The notes: generated by a model not told the origin, from the sequence alone. Numbered from the stretch's first letter, positions 23,846-33,162 are shown. The stretch: DNA of 64,000 bases from Amaricoccus sp. (GCF_017995835.1 NZ_JAGOID010000004.1:1-64000); one strand, 5' to 3'. Made by a program: numbers and translations.

Positions 23846-26657
23846 GGCGGCGCGCGAGGCGGACGCCGCCCCGCCTCGCTGGCCGGGACTCTGCGCGGGC
23901 CCGGAAGCCATCCTCGACGTCGCCGGCGCCCAGGCCGCCGTCAGCGAGGCGGCGTCGGGCGCGCCGGAGCGCGCCGAGCGCAGGCCCCGCGCCGTCGCCG
24001 CGCTGCGTGCGGCCTACGCCGAGGGACGCGCCCATATCGCCGCCGCCGTAGCCGCGTCGCCGACCGAGGCGCACCGGGCCATCCACGACTACGCCTGGCT
24101 CACCGACCAGATCGTGACGATGACGCTCGATCTCGCTCTCCACTGGCTGCATCCGCTCTCCAACCCGACCTCGACGGAACGGATCGCGGCGATTGCAACC
24201 GGCGGCTACGGCCGGGGGGAGATGGCGCCCTTCTCGGACATAGACCTGCTGTTTCTCACCCCGTACAAGCAGACCGCCTGGGGCGAGAGCCTGATCGAGA
24301 GCGTGCTCTACTGCTTGTGGGACCTGCGGCTCAAGGTCGGTCATGCGGTGCGCACGGTGGATGACTGCCTGCGCCTCGCACGGCAGGATCTGACGATCCG
24401 CACCTCGCTTCTCGAGAACCGTTACGTCTGGGGCGACGCGGCGCTGGCGGCGACGCTCTCCGAGCGGCTTTGGACCGACCTCTTCGCCAGCACGGGGCCG
24501 GAGTTCGTCGAGGCGAAGCTCGTCGAGCGCGCCGAGCGGCACGCGCGCCAGGGGGCGTCTCGCTATCTGCTGGAGCCGAACGTCAAGGAAGGCAAGGGCG
24601 GCCTTCGCGACCTCCAGACGCTGTTCTGGATCACCAAGTATCTCTACCGGGGCGCCACGCCCGCGGATCTCGTCGAGATCGGCGTGTTCACGCCGGGGGA
24701 GCATCGCATCTTCGCCGAGGCGGAGGCGTTCCTGTGGATGACGCGGGTGCATCTGCATCTGCTCAACAATCGCGCCACGGAGCAGCTGACCTTCGACGCC
24801 CAGGTCGAGATCGCCGCGACGCTCGGCTATGCCCCGACCGAGGGCCAGCGTTCGGTCGAGCGGTTCATGCAGCGCTACTTCACCCATGCCAAGCACGTCG
24901 GCGACCTGACGCGCATCTTCCTCGCGGGATTGGAGGCGCGGCACGTCAAGCCGAAGCCCTCGTTCGGGCAGACGCTGAGGAACGTCTTCGCCATCGGCCG
25001 CGGCCCGGAGGCGGCGCCGGGCTACCGGCTGAAGCACGGGCGGCTCGACATCGCCGATCCTGAAAAGTTCCTCGCCGACCCCGTCAACCTGCTGCGGCTC
25101 TTCGACGTCGGCGCAGCGAGCGACGCGCCGATCCATCCCGACGCGCTGCGCCTCGTCGCGGCGAACCTCGCGCTGGTCGACGACCGGATGCGCGCGGACC
25201 CGGAGGCGAACCGCATCTTCCTCGCGCTGCTGACCGGGCAGAACAATCCGGAGCGGGCGCTGCGGCTGATGAACGAGGTTGGCCTGCTCGGCGCCTTCAT
25301 CCCGGAATTCGGCCGGGTCGTGGCGATGATGCAGTTCAACATGTATCACCACTACACGGTGGACGAGCACACGATCCGCACGATCTCGACGCTCAGCCAG
25401 ATCAGCCGGGGCGAGCTCAAGGCGGAAGTCCCCGTCGCCTCCGGCATCGTCGAGCGCGGGTTGAACCGCCGCGTGCTCTACACCGCGCTGCTGATCCACG
25501 ACCTCGGCAAGGGTTCGGGCAAGGACCATTCGACGGTCGGCGCGGTGATCGCGCGCACGCTCTGCCCGCGGCTCGGCCTCGACGCCGAGGAGAGCGCGCT
25601 GGTCGAGTGGCTGGTGAAGAACCACCTTCTGATGTCGGACGTCGCCCAGCGCCGCGACCTCGCCGACCCGCGCACGGTCCGCGACTTCGCCGCCGCGGTG
25701 CAGAGCCCGTCGCGGCTGCGGCTGCTCACCGTGATGACCGTCTGCGACATCCGCGGCGTCGGCCCCGGCGTCTGGAACAACTGGAAGGCCATGCTGCTGC
25801 GCGCGCTCTACGCGGAGACGATCGGGCACCTGACCGGCGGCAGCCAGGCGCAGAGCGGTCCGGAGCGCGAGGCGGCGGCGCGGGAGGCGCTCGCGGGCGA
25901 GCTGGGCGGCTGGCCGCCCGAGGCGATCGCCGCCGAGCAGGCGCGCCACTATGCGCCCTACTGGCTCGGGTTCGACACCCGCACCCACGCGATCTTCGCC
26001 GGCTTGATCGAGCGCCTCGCCGAGGGCGAGGAGCCGGCGATGCATGTCGAGCTCGAGGAGGAGCGCGACGCCACCCAGGTCTGTTTCGCGATGTCGGACC
26101 ATCCCGGCATCTTCGCCCGTCTGGCGGGCGCGCTGGCGCTCGCCGGGGCGAACGTGGTGGACGCGCGCACCTACACCTCGTCGGACGGCATCGCGACGGC
26201 GGCGTTCTGGATCCAGGACGGCGAGGGCAAACCCTACGAGAAATCCCGTCAGGGCCGGCTGCGCACGGGCGTCCTGCGCATGCTCAAGGGCGAGATCGTG
26301 GCCCGTGACGCGTTGCGCGACAAGGACAAGGTCAAGCGCCGCGAACGGGACTTCGAGGTGCCGACCCGGGTCAGCTTCGACAACGAGGGTTCGGACATCT
26401 ACACCATCATCGAGGTGGAGACCCGCGACCGCCCCGGCCTCCTCTTCGACCTTACCCGCACGCTCACCGCCAACAACGTCTCGATCGCCTCGGCGATCAT
26501 CGCCACCTATGGCGAGCAGGCCGTCGACGTCTTCTATGTCAAGGATCTGTTCGGCCTGAAGCTGTTCTCCGAGGCAAAGCGCCGCTCCCTCGCCGCCCGC
26601 CTCCGCACCGCCATCGCCCCCGCGCCGCCCCCGCCGCCGTCCGGCGGGGCGAGCTGA
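23835..26657 (+). CDS. glnD: PII protein uridylyltransferase / uridylyl-removing enzyme
   Basis: This 940-residue nitrogen sensor modifies GlnB/GlnK according to glutamine level. The nucleotidyltransferase site GGYGRGEMAPFSDIDLLFL lies at about residues 118-136. The HD hydrolase domain has LLIHDLGKGSGKDHSTVG at about 553, and two ACT domains lie at about 748 and 857 (SDHPGIFARLAGAL; TRDRPGLLFDLTRTL). The only in-frame start near the expected N-terminus is TTG 23835, which overlaps the preceding gene by 11 bp. No ATG or GTG lies between it and the conserved region. The unusual start may keep synthesis low. Confidence 0.95.
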   Translation: MGTEAAREADAAPPRWPGLCAGPEAILDVAGAQAAVSEAASGAPERAERRPRAVAALRAAYAEGRAHIAAAVAASPTEAHRAIHDYAWLTDQIVTMTLDLALHWLHPLSNPTSTERIAAIATGGYGRGEMAPFSDIDLLFLTPYKQTAWGESLIESVLYCLWDLRLKVGHAVRTVDDCLRLARQDLTIRTSLLENRYVWGDAALAATLSERLWTDLFASTGPEFVEAKLVERAERHARQGASRYLLEPNVKEGKGGLRDLQTLFWITKYLYRGATPADLVEIGVFTPGEHRIFAEAEAFLWMTRVHLHLLNNRATEQLTFDAQVEIAATLGYAPTEGQRSVERFMQRYFTHAKHVGDLTRIFLAGLEARHVKPKPSFGQTLRNVFAIGRGPEAAPGYRLKHGRLDIADPEKFLADPVNLLRLFDVGAASDAPIHPDALRLVAANLALVDDRMRADPEANRIFLALLTGQNNPERALRLMNEVGLLGAFIPEFGRVVAMMQFNMYHHYTVDEHTIRTISTLSQISRGELKAEVPVASGIVERGLNRRVLYTALLIHDLGKGSGKDHSTVGAVIARTLCPRLGLDAEESALVEWLVKNHLLMSDVAQRRDLADPRTVRDFAAAVQSPSRLRLLTVMTVCDIRGVGPGVWNNWKAMLLRALYAETIGHLTGGSQAQSGPEREAAAREALAGELGGWPPEAIAAEQARHYAPYWLGFDTRTHAIFAGLIERLAEGEEPAMHVELEEERDATQVCFAMSDHPGIFARLAGALALAGANVVDARTYTSSDGIATAAFWIQDGEGKPYEKSRQGRLRTGVLRMLKGEIVARDALRDKDKVKRRERDFEVPTRVSFDNEGSDIYTIIEVETRDRPGLLFDLTRTLTANNVSIASAIIATYGEQAVDVFYVKDLFGLKLFSEAKRRSLAARLRTAIAPAPPPPPSGGAS

Positions 26658-26682
26658 ATCCCCGCCCGGGAGCCGCGCATTT

Positions 26683-26697
26683 CTGGAACGATTCCAG
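26683..26697 (+). promoter_or_regulatory. Palindrome CTGGAA-CGA-TTCCAG, Irr-like, upstream of the NifU-type gene
   Basis: A perfect 6-bp inverted repeat with a 3-bp centre lies 61 bp before the NifU-type gene. It shares GAACGATTCCA with the candidate iron-control site in front of bfr (10804-10820) and has the same geometry. This suggests joint iron control by Irr or a related regulator. Confidence 0.45.
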
Positions 26698-26757
26698 CCT
26701 GACTTGACTCCGGGCCTCCGCGAGCGCACTTGCAAGGGCAGCACCGGAGCCCGAGAA

Positions 26758-27318
26758 ATGTTCATCCAGACCGAATCCACGCCCAATCCCGCCACGCTGA
26801 AGTTCCTTCCCGGCCAGGTCGTGCTGCCAACCGGCACGGCGGACTTCCCGTCCGAGGCGGCCGCTGCGGCCTCGCCGCTGGCGCGGCGCATCTTCGGCGC
26901 GGGCGGGGTGGCGGGGGTGTTCTTCGGCCACGACTTCGTGACCGTGACCAAGACCGACGACGTCGACTGGAGCCACGCCAAGCCGGCGATCCTCGGCGCG
27001 ATCATGGAGCATTTCCAGTCCGGCGCTCCCGCGATCGAGGGCGACGCCGGCGCGGTGGAGCACGCCGAGCATGACGGTCCCGACGCCGAGATCGTCGGCC
27101 AGATCAAGGAGCTGCTCGACACCCGGGTGCGGCCCGCGGTGGCGCAGGACGGCGGCGACATCACGTTCCATGGTTTCGACCGGGGCGTCGTCTACCTGCA
27201 CATGCAGGGCGCCTGCGCCGGCTGCCCGTCCTCGACGATGACGCTCAAGATGGGCATCGAGAACCTGCTGCGCCACTACATCCCCGAGGTCACCGAGGTC
27301 CGCCCTGTCGGCCTCTGA
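26758..27318 (+). CDS. NifU-family (Nfu-type) iron-sulfur scaffold protein
   Basis: This 186-residue protein has an N-terminal Nfu domain (MFIQTESTPNPATLKFLPGQ) and a C-terminal NifU domain with GACAGCPSSTMTLKMGIEN. The CxxC in the second domain holds a [4Fe-4S] cluster for delivery to client proteins. The start at 26758 matches the highly conserved N-terminus. A candidate Irr-like site lies upstream, which fits an iron-responsive gene. tsaB follows with overlapping frames. Confidence 0.93.
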   Translation: MFIQTESTPNPATLKFLPGQVVLPTGTADFPSEAAAAASPLARRIFGAGGVAGVFFGHDFVTVTKTDDVDWSHAKPAILGAIMEHFQSGAPAIEGDAGAVEHAEHDGPDAEIVGQIKELLDTRVRPAVAQDGGDITFHGFDRGVVYLHMQGACAGCPSSTMTLKMGIENLLRHYIPEVTEVRPVGL

Positions 27319-27970
27319 GGCCGACCTGCCCCCGGTCGGGACGCCGCTCGTCCTTGCCTTCGACGCTTCCGGCGGCCGCTGCGCCGCCGCGCTCGTGGCC
27401 GGGGGCCGGGTGCTGGCGTCCCGGGCCGAGACGACCGATCGCCGCGAGGCGGAAAGGCTGATCCCGCTCATCGAGGCGGTCCTGGCGGAGGCGGGCGTCG
27501 CATGGCCCGCGCTCGACGCGCTCGCCGTCTCCACCGGTCCCGGCGACTTCACCGGAGTGCGCGTCGCCGTGGCGGCCGCGCGGGGGCTGGCGATGGCGCT
27601 GGGGCGGCCGGCGATCGGCGTATCGCGCCTCGAGGCGCTCGCCGAAGGCCACGCCGCGGCGCTCGTCGCCGTGGACGCCCGCCGCGGCATGGTCGCGGCG
27701 CAGGCGTTCGCGAACGGCGCGCCGCTCGCGCCGCCGGCGCTCGTCCCGGTCGAGACGCTCGGCAGTCATGCGCCCCCGGGCGCGGCGCTGCTCGGGGCCG
27801 CGGCCGCCCCGGACACGCCGGAGGCCAGCGAATCCCCCGACCCCGCCGCCCTCGCCCGCATCGCGGCGGCGCGGCTCTCCGATCCCGGTCCGCCGCCGGC
27901 GCCGATCTACCTTCGTCCGCCCGATGCGGCGCCGTCAGAACCGGCCCCGCCGCTTCTCGATGACGGCTGA
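27305..27970 (+). CDS. tsaB: tRNA threonylcarbamoyladenosine biosynthesis protein TsaB, unusual start
   Basis: TsaB is the inactive ASKHA-fold partner of TsaD in making the t6A modification of tRNA. The expected N-terminal strand LVLAFDASGGRCAAALVAGG and the conserved STGPGDFTGVRVAVAAARGL are both present. No ATG, GTG or TTG precedes the first strand in this frame; the first GTG (27395) would delete it. CTG 27305, six bases after GAGGT, or CTG 27326 are the possible starts. CTG 27305 overlaps the NifU-type gene by 14 bp. A sequencing error is an alternative. rimI overlaps the 3' end. Confidence 0.78.
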   Translation: MSASEADLPPVGTPLVLAFDASGGRCAAALVAGGRVLASRAETTDRREAERLIPLIEAVLAEAGVAWPALDALAVSTGPGDFTGVRVAVAAARGLAMALGRPAIGVSRLEALAEGHAAALVAVDARRGMVAAQAFANGAPLAPPALVPVETLGSHAPPGAALLGAAAAPDTPEASESPDPAALARIAAARLSDPGPPPAPIYLRPPDAAPSEPAPPLLDDG

Positions 27971-28403
27971 GGCGCTGGCCGCGCTCCACGCGCGTTGCTT
28001 CGACACGGGTCCGCCGCCGTGGTCGGCGGCGTCCTTCGTCGGTCTCCTCGAGGACCCGGCGTGCTTTCTGCTCGCCCGCCCCGGCGGCTTCGCGCTCGGC
28101 CGCGCCGCGGCGGGCGAGGCGGAGCTGCTCACCATCGCCGTCGCGCCGGAGGCGCGCCGGGGCGGCGTCGGACGGGCGCTGCTGGCGGCGTTCGAGGCGG
28201 AGGCGACGCGACGCGGGGCGGAGGAAGCCTTCCTCGAGGTCTCCGAGGCCAACGCGGCCGCCCGCGCCCTTTACGCCGGCGCGGGCTACTCGGTGGCCGG
28301 CCGGCGGCCCGGCTACTATCGACGGGCGGACAATTCGCCCGTCGCGGCGCTCACGCTGCGCAAACGCTTGCGGAACCCTTGCCGCGTTCCAAAAACCGAT
28401 TGA
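27960..28403 (+). CDS. rimI: GNAT acetyltransferase, RimI-like
   Basis: This 147-residue GNAT-fold protein has the acetyl-CoA loop VAPEARRGGVGRALLAAFE and the C-terminal EVSEANAAARALYAGAGY. Following tsaB with an 11-bp overlap is the usual place for rimI, the N-alpha-acetyltransferase of ribosomal protein S18. The start at 27960 gives the family N-terminus. Other GNAT substrates cannot be excluded by sequence alone. Confidence 0.85.
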   Translation: MTAEALAALHARCFDTGPPPWSAASFVGLLEDPACFLLARPGGFALGRAAAGEAELLTIAVAPEARRGGVGRALLAAFEAEATRRGAEEAFLEVSEANAAARALYAGAGYSVAGRRPGYYRRADNSPVAALTLRKRLRNPCRVPKTD

Positions 28404-28447
28404 CCGCCTTCGGACGATAAGCCTTTACTGGCCCGTCGCTTTGCGCC

Positions 28448-28471
28448 GGCGACCGCTGCGCAGCGGTCGCC
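28448..28471 (+). promoter_or_regulatory. 24-bp perfect palindrome upstream of the nucleoside operon
   Basis: Each 12-base half reads GGCGACCGCTGC and its exact complement, with no spacer. It lies 53 bp before the BMP-family gene. As DNA it could bind a dimeric regulator of nucleoside uptake. As RNA it could fold into a stem that ends rimI transcription or caps the operon mRNA. No T-run follows directly, so a plain terminator is less likely. Confidence 0.45.
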
Positions 28472-28523
28472 CGCGAGCATGGCGAGGCCGGCAACGGCGC
28501 CCCTTTTTCCCTTGGAGGATCTG

Positions 28524-29525
28524 ATGACCCTGGCAAAGACCCTCGTGGCGGCGGCGACGCTCGTCGCGGCAACGACGGCGGCTCAGGCGCAGGACGCCAA
28601 CCCGGCCGTGATCTTCGATCGCGGCGGCAAGTTCGACAAGTCGTTCAACCAGGCCTCCTACGAGGGCGCCGAGCGGTTCAAGACCGAGACCGGCATCGGC
28701 TATGCCGAGTTCGAGATCCAGCAGGACGCCCAGCGCGAGCAGGCGCTGCGCCGCTTCGCCGAGCGCGGCCACAACCCGGTCGTCGTCGCCGGCTTCTCGA
28801 ACGAGACCGCGATGCAGACGGTCGCTCAGGAGTTCCCCGAGACCCAGTTCGCGATCATCGACGCCGTCGTCGACCAGCCCAACGTGCGCTCGGTGATCTT
28901 CAACGAGCACGAGGGCAGCTACCTCGTCGGCGTCCTCGCCGCCATGGCTTCGAAGTCGGGCAAGGTCGGTTTCGTCGGCGGCATGGACATCCCGCTGATC
29001 CAGAAGTTCGCCTGCGGCTACGTCCAGGGCGTCAAGGCGACCGACCCGGACGCCGAGGTGTTCCAGAACATGACCGGCAACACGCCGGAGGCGTGGAACG
29101 ACCAGGCCCGCGGTGCCGAGATCACCCGCAGCCAGATCGACCGCGGCGCCGACGTGGTCTATCACGCCGCCGGCGGCACCGGCATCGGCGTGCTTCAGGC
29201 GGCGGCCGACGCGGGCGTCTACGGCATCGGCGTGGATTCGAACCAGAACTACCTGCATCCCGGCCACGTCCTGACCTCGATGCTGAAGCGGGTCGACAAC
29301 GCCGTCTACGACGCGCTCGCGGACAGCAACAACGGCGAATGGACCTCGGGCGTCTACGTGATGGGCCTGAAGGAGGACGGCGTCGGCTGGGCCCTCGACG
29401 AGAACAACGCGGCGCTCATCACCGACGAGATGAAGGCGGCGGCCGAGACTGCGCGCGAGAAGATCATCTCGGGCGAGATCAAGGTGCACGACTACACCAC
29501 CGACGGCTCCTGCCCGGTCAGCTGA
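28524..29525 (+). CDS. BMP-family nucleoside ABC transporter substrate-binding protein
   Basis: This 333-residue periplasmic protein has a cleavable signal peptide (MTLAKTLVAAATLVAATTAA) and the BMP/PnrA-type fold, with DRGGKFDKSFNQASYEGAER, VVAGFSNETAMQTVAQEFP and the ligand region AAGGTGIGVLQAAADAGVYG. Binding proteins of this type take up purine or general nucleosides. The strong ribosome-binding site TTGGAGGAT fits the high expression usual for binding proteins. It leads an operon with an ATPase, two permeases and purine nucleoside phosphorylase. Confidence 0.92.
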   Translation: MTLAKTLVAAATLVAATTAAQAQDANPAVIFDRGGKFDKSFNQASYEGAERFKTETGIGYAEFEIQQDAQREQALRRFAERGHNPVVVAGFSNETAMQTVAQEFPETQFAIIDAVVDQPNVRSVIFNEHEGSYLVGVLAAMASKSGKVGFVGGMDIPLIQKFACGYVQGVKATDPDAEVFQNMTGNTPEAWNDQARGAEITRSQIDRGADVVYHAAGGTGIGVLQAAADAGVYGIGVDSNQNYLHPGHVLTSMLKRVDNAVYDALADSNNGEWTSGVYVMGLKEDGVGWALDENNAALITDEMKAAAETAREKIISGEIKVHDYTTDGSCPVS

Positions 29526-29531
29526 GGGGCG

Positions 29532-31112
29532 GTGACGGCGTCGTCCGCCCTTTCCGCGCCGGACCCCGGCGCCTCGACCCTCGCCATCGAGCTGGTGGGG
29601 GTCTCCAAGAGCTTTGGCCCGGTGCAGGCCAACAAGGACATCCATCTCGCGGTGCGCAAGGGCGCCATCCACGGCATCGTGGGCGAGAACGGCGCCGGCA
29701 AGTCGACGCTGATGTCGATCCTCTACGGCTTCTATCACGCCGACGCCGGCGAGATCCGGGTGAACGGGGTGACGACGCCGATCCCCGACAGCCAGGCCGC
29801 GATCCGCGCCGGCATCGGCATGGTCCACCAGCACTTCATGCTGGTCGAGCCGTTCACCGTGCTCGAGAACGTCATCCTCGGGGCCGAGAACGGTGCGCTG
29901 TTGCGGCCTTCGCTCGCCAGGGCGCGGGCCGAGCTGAAGCGGCTGGAGCAGGAATACGAACTCGACGTCGACCCGGACGCGGTGGTGGGCGAGCTTTCGG
30001 TCGGCCATCAGCAGCGGGTCGAGATCCTCAAGGCGCTCTATCGCGAGTGCGACATCCTGATCCTCGACGAGCCGACCGGCGTGCTGACGCCGGCCGAGGC
30101 GGACCATCTGTTCCGCATCCTCGGGCACCTGAAGGAACAGGGCAAGACGATCATCCTCATCACCCACAAGCTCCGCGAGATCATGGCGATCACCGACCAG
30201 GTGAGCGTGATGCGCCGGGGCGAGATGGTGAGGACGCTGACGACGTCGGAGACCAGCCCGGCCGAGATCGCCGAGCTGATGGTCGGGCGGCGGGTGCTGC
30301 TGCGGGTGGAGAAGGGCCCTGCCCGACCCGGCGAGACGCTGCTCGAGGTACGCAACCTTTCCGTCACCGACGCCAAGGGCGTGGCGCGGCTGAAATCGGT
30401 GAGCTTCGCCGTGCGCGCGGGCGAGATCCTCGGCGTCGCCGGGGTTGCGGGCAACGGCCAGTCCGAGCTTCTCGAGGTCCTTGCCGGCTATGCGCCCGCG
30501 ACCTCGGGCGAGGTGCTCTTCAAGGGTCGGCCGCTCGACCTCTCGCGCCACACCAACGCCGACGACCGCCGCGACGTCGGCATCGCGCATGTCCCGGAGG
30601 ACCGCCATCGCCGCGGCCTCGTCATGGCCTTCGCGGCGTGGGAGAATTCCTGCCTCGGCTACCATCGCGAGGAACGGTTGCAGGGCGGCTTCGGCACGCT
30701 CGACCGCGACGCAATCCGCGACCTCGCCCGCAAGGGCATCGAGCGCTTCGACATCCGCCCGCCGTCCTGCGACCTGAAGACCGCGAACTTCTCCGGCGGC
30801 AACCAGCAGAAGATCGTGCTCGCCCGCGAGATCGAGCGCGAGCCCGAGGTTCTCCTGATCGGGCAACCGACCCGCGGCGTCGACATCGGCGCCATCGAGT
30901 TCATCCACAACGAGATCGTCGCCCTGCGCGACCGCGGCAAGGCGATCGTCCTCGTCTCGGTCGAGCTCGACGAGATCCAGGCGCTCTCGGACCGCATCAT
31001 CGTCATGTTCGACGGCGCCATATCCGGCGAGCGCGCCGCCGGCCAGACCGACGAGCGCGAACTCGGCCTGCTCATGGCCGGCATCGACCCCGGCAAGGGG
31101 CGCGCGGCGTGA
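29532..31112 (+). CDS. Nucleoside ABC transporter, double ATP-binding protein
   Basis: This 526-residue protein has two fused ABC domains, as in YufO, NupA and RnsB. The first has Walker A GENGAGKST and ILDEPTGVLTPAEADHL. The second has a degenerate Walker A (GVAGNGQSELLEVLAG) but a good signature SGGNQQKIVLARE. It starts with GTG six bases after the binding-protein stop. Its stop overlaps the first permease by GTGA. It powers uptake through the two following permeases. Confidence 0.94.
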   Translation: MTASSALSAPDPGASTLAIELVGVSKSFGPVQANKDIHLAVRKGAIHGIVGENGAGKSTLMSILYGFYHADAGEIRVNGVTTPIPDSQAAIRAGIGMVHQHFMLVEPFTVLENVILGAENGALLRPSLARARAELKRLEQEYELDVDPDAVVGELSVGHQQRVEILKALYRECDILILDEPTGVLTPAEADHLFRILGHLKEQGKTIILITHKLREIMAITDQVSVMRRGEMVRTLTTSETSPAEIAELMVGRRVLLRVEKGPARPGETLLEVRNLSVTDAKGVARLKSVSFAVRAGEILGVAGVAGNGQSELLEVLAGYAPATSGEVLFKGRPLDLSRHTNADDRRDVGIAHVPEDRHRRGLVMAFAAWENSCLGYHREERLQGGFGTLDRDAIRDLARKGIERFDIRPPSCDLKTANFSGGNQQKIVLAREIEREPEVLLIGQPTRGVDIGAIEFIHNEIVALRDRGKAIVLVSVELDEIQALSDRIIVMFDGAISGERAAGQTDERELGLLMAGIDPGKGRAA

Positions 31113-32197
31113 CGCCCGCGCTGCCGCGCTGGGCCGACCTCGTCCTGATCCCGGGGCTGAACCTCGCGCTCGCCTTCCTGGTCGCCGGTCTCGTCGTGGT
31201 CTTCATCGGCGAGGATCCGATCCGGGCCGTGCGCATCCTGATCCAGGGCTCGCTCGGCTCGTCCTACGGCATCGGGTTCACGCTCTTCTACGCCACCACC
31301 TTCGTCTTCACCGGGCTCGCCGTGGCGATCGCCTTCCACGCCAGCCTCTTCAACATCGGCGGCGAGGGACAGGCGGCGCTCGGCGGCGTCGGCGCGACGC
31401 TCGTCTGCCTCGCCGTGCCCTGGCCGCACTGGGCGCTGGCGCTGCCCTTTGCAATCCTCGGCGCGGGGCTGCTCGGCGGGGCTTGGGCCTTCATCCCCGG
31501 CTATCTCCAGGCGAAGCGCGGCAGCCACATCGTGATCACCACGATCATGTTCAACTTCATCGCCTCGGCGCTGGTGGTCTACCTCCTGAACAACGTGCTG
31601 AAGGCGCCCGGGATGTCGCTGGAGACCCGCAAGTTCGGCGAGGGGACCTACCTGCCCTTCATGCACGAGATGCTCGGCGCGATCGGAATCGAGATGTCGC
31701 GCACACCGATGAACCTCACCTCGATCCTCGCCCTCGCCGCCGCCTTCCTGACCTGGCTCCTGATCTGGCGCACCCGGCTCGGCTACGAGATCCGCGCCTT
31801 CGGCCATTCCGAGCCGGCGGCGGTCTATGCCGGCATCGATCCCGTCCGCATCACCATCCTCGTCATGGTCATGTCGGGCGCGATGGCGGGGTTGATGGCG
31901 CTCAACGTCGTGATGGGCTACCAGCACCGGCTCGTGCTCGACTTCGTCGGCGGCGCGGGCTTCGTCGGCATCGCGGTGGCGCTGATGGGCCGGTCGCACC
32001 CGGTCGGGGTCATCCTCGCCTCGATCCTCTTCGGCATCCTCTACCAGGGCGGGGCCGAACTCGCCTTCGAGATGCCCGCGATCACCCGCGACATGATCGT
32101 GGTGATCCAGGCGCTGGTCATCCTGTTCACCGGCGCGCTCGAGAACCTCGTCCGTCTGCCGGTCGAGCGCGTCTTTGCGCGGCGGGCGCGCGGGTGA
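31109..32197 (+). CDS. Nucleoside ABC transporter permease (YufP/NupB-like)
   Basis: This 362-residue protein of the BPD_transp_2 family has about nine to ten membrane segments. It contains the conserved HASLFNIGGEGQAALGG and GGAGFVGIAVALMGRSHPVG. It starts with GTG within the stop of the ATPase gene and overlaps the second permease by TGATG, so all are coupled. Together the two permeases form the membrane channel of the importer. Confidence 0.93.
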   Translation: MTPALPRWADLVLIPGLNLALAFLVAGLVVVFIGEDPIRAVRILIQGSLGSSYGIGFTLFYATTFVFTGLAVAIAFHASLFNIGGEGQAALGGVGATLVCLAVPWPHWALALPFAILGAGLLGGAWAFIPGYLQAKRGSHIVITTIMFNFIASALVVYLLNNVLKAPGMSLETRKFGEGTYLPFMHEMLGAIGIEMSRTPMNLTSILALAAAFLTWLLIWRTRLGYEIRAFGHSEPAAVYAGIDPVRITILVMVMSGAMAGLMALNVVMGYQHRLVLDFVGGAGFVGIAVALMGRSHPVGVILASILFGILYQGGAELAFEMPAITRDMIVVIQALVILFTGALENLVRLPVERVFARRARG

Positions 32198-33162
32198 TGG
32201 ATCTCCCGGTCGTCCTCCAGCTTCTCGACTCCAGCGTCCGGCTCGCCGCGCCGCTGCTGCTCGCCTGTCTCGCCGGCCTCTACTCCGAGCGCGCCGGCAT
32301 CTTCGACATCGGCCTCGAGGGCAAGATGCTCGCCGCCGCCTTCGTCGCCGCGGCGACGTCGGCCTATACCGGCTCGGCGTGGTTCGGCCTCCTCGGCGGC
32401 ATGGCCGCCTCGATCCTGCTCGCCCTCGTCCACGGCCTTGCCTCGATCACGCTCAGGGGCAACCAGCTGATCTCCGGCGTCGCGATCAACTTCCTCGCCT
32501 CCGGCATGACGGCGCTGATCGGTCAGAGCCTCTTCGGCCTCGGCGGCCAGACGCCCCAACTCGACGGGCCGCAGCGTTTCGGCGCCCTGACGCTGCCCCT
32601 TGCCGAGACGCTGCACGGCGTTCCCGTCCTGGGGCCGATCTGGTCCGACCTCGTTTCCGGGCACAACCTCCTCGTCTACGTCGCCTTCCTTGCCGTGCCG
32701 GCGACGTGGTGGGTGCTCTACCGGACCCGCTTCGGCCTTCGGCTGCGGGCCGTCGGCGAGAACCCGGCCGCCGTGGACACCGCCGGCGTCTCGGTGGTGC
32801 GCCTGCGCTACGGCGCCGTCGTCATCGCGGGCGTTCTCTGCGGGATCGCAGGGGCCTACCTCTCCACCGCCATGTCGGCCGGCTTCATCCGCGACATGAC
32901 CGCCGGCAAGGGATTCATCGCGCTGGCCGCGCTCATCTTCGCCAAATGGCGGCCGTGGCCCGCGCTGTTCGCCTGCCTGCTCTTCGGCCTGCTCGAAGCG
33001 GTCGGCATCCGCTATCAGGGCATCAGGATCGGCGACTTCGCCGTGCCGGTGCAGCTCATGCAGGCGCTGCCGTACGTCCTGACCGTCGTCATCCTGGCGG
33101 GCTTCGTGGGCAGGGCGATCCCGCCCAGGGCCGGCGGCCGCCCCTATGTGAAGGAACGCTGA
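32197..33162 (+). CDS. Nucleoside ABC transporter permease (YufQ/NupC-like)
   Basis: This 321-residue protein is the second, shorter permease of the pair. It carries YSERAGIFDIGLEGKMLAAA and the family loop MTAGKGFIALAALIFAKWRP. Eight to nine membrane segments are visible. Its start overlaps the previous permease stop, and purine nucleoside phosphorylase starts two bases after its stop. Length is normal. Confidence 0.93.
   Translation: MDLPVVLQLLDSSVRLAAPLLLACLAGLYSERAGIFDIGLEGKMLAAAFVAAATSAYTGSAWFGLLGGMAASILLALVHGLASITLRGNQLISGVAINFLASGMTALIGQSLFGLGGQTPQLDGPQRFGALTLPLAETLHGVPVLGPIWSDLVSGHNLLVYVAFLAVPATWWVLYRTRFGLRLRAVGENPAAVDTAGVSVVRLRYGAVVIAGVLCGIAGAYLSTAMSAGFIRDMTAGKGFIALAALIFAKWRPWPALFACLLFGLLEAVGIRYQGIRIGDFAVPVQLMQALPYVLTVVILAGFVGRAIPPRAGGRPYVKER

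Noticed and set aside
28404..28523. Plain rho-independent terminator after rimI
   Set aside because: The stem at 28448-28471 has no T-run after it, so it was listed as a possible operator or leader stem instead.
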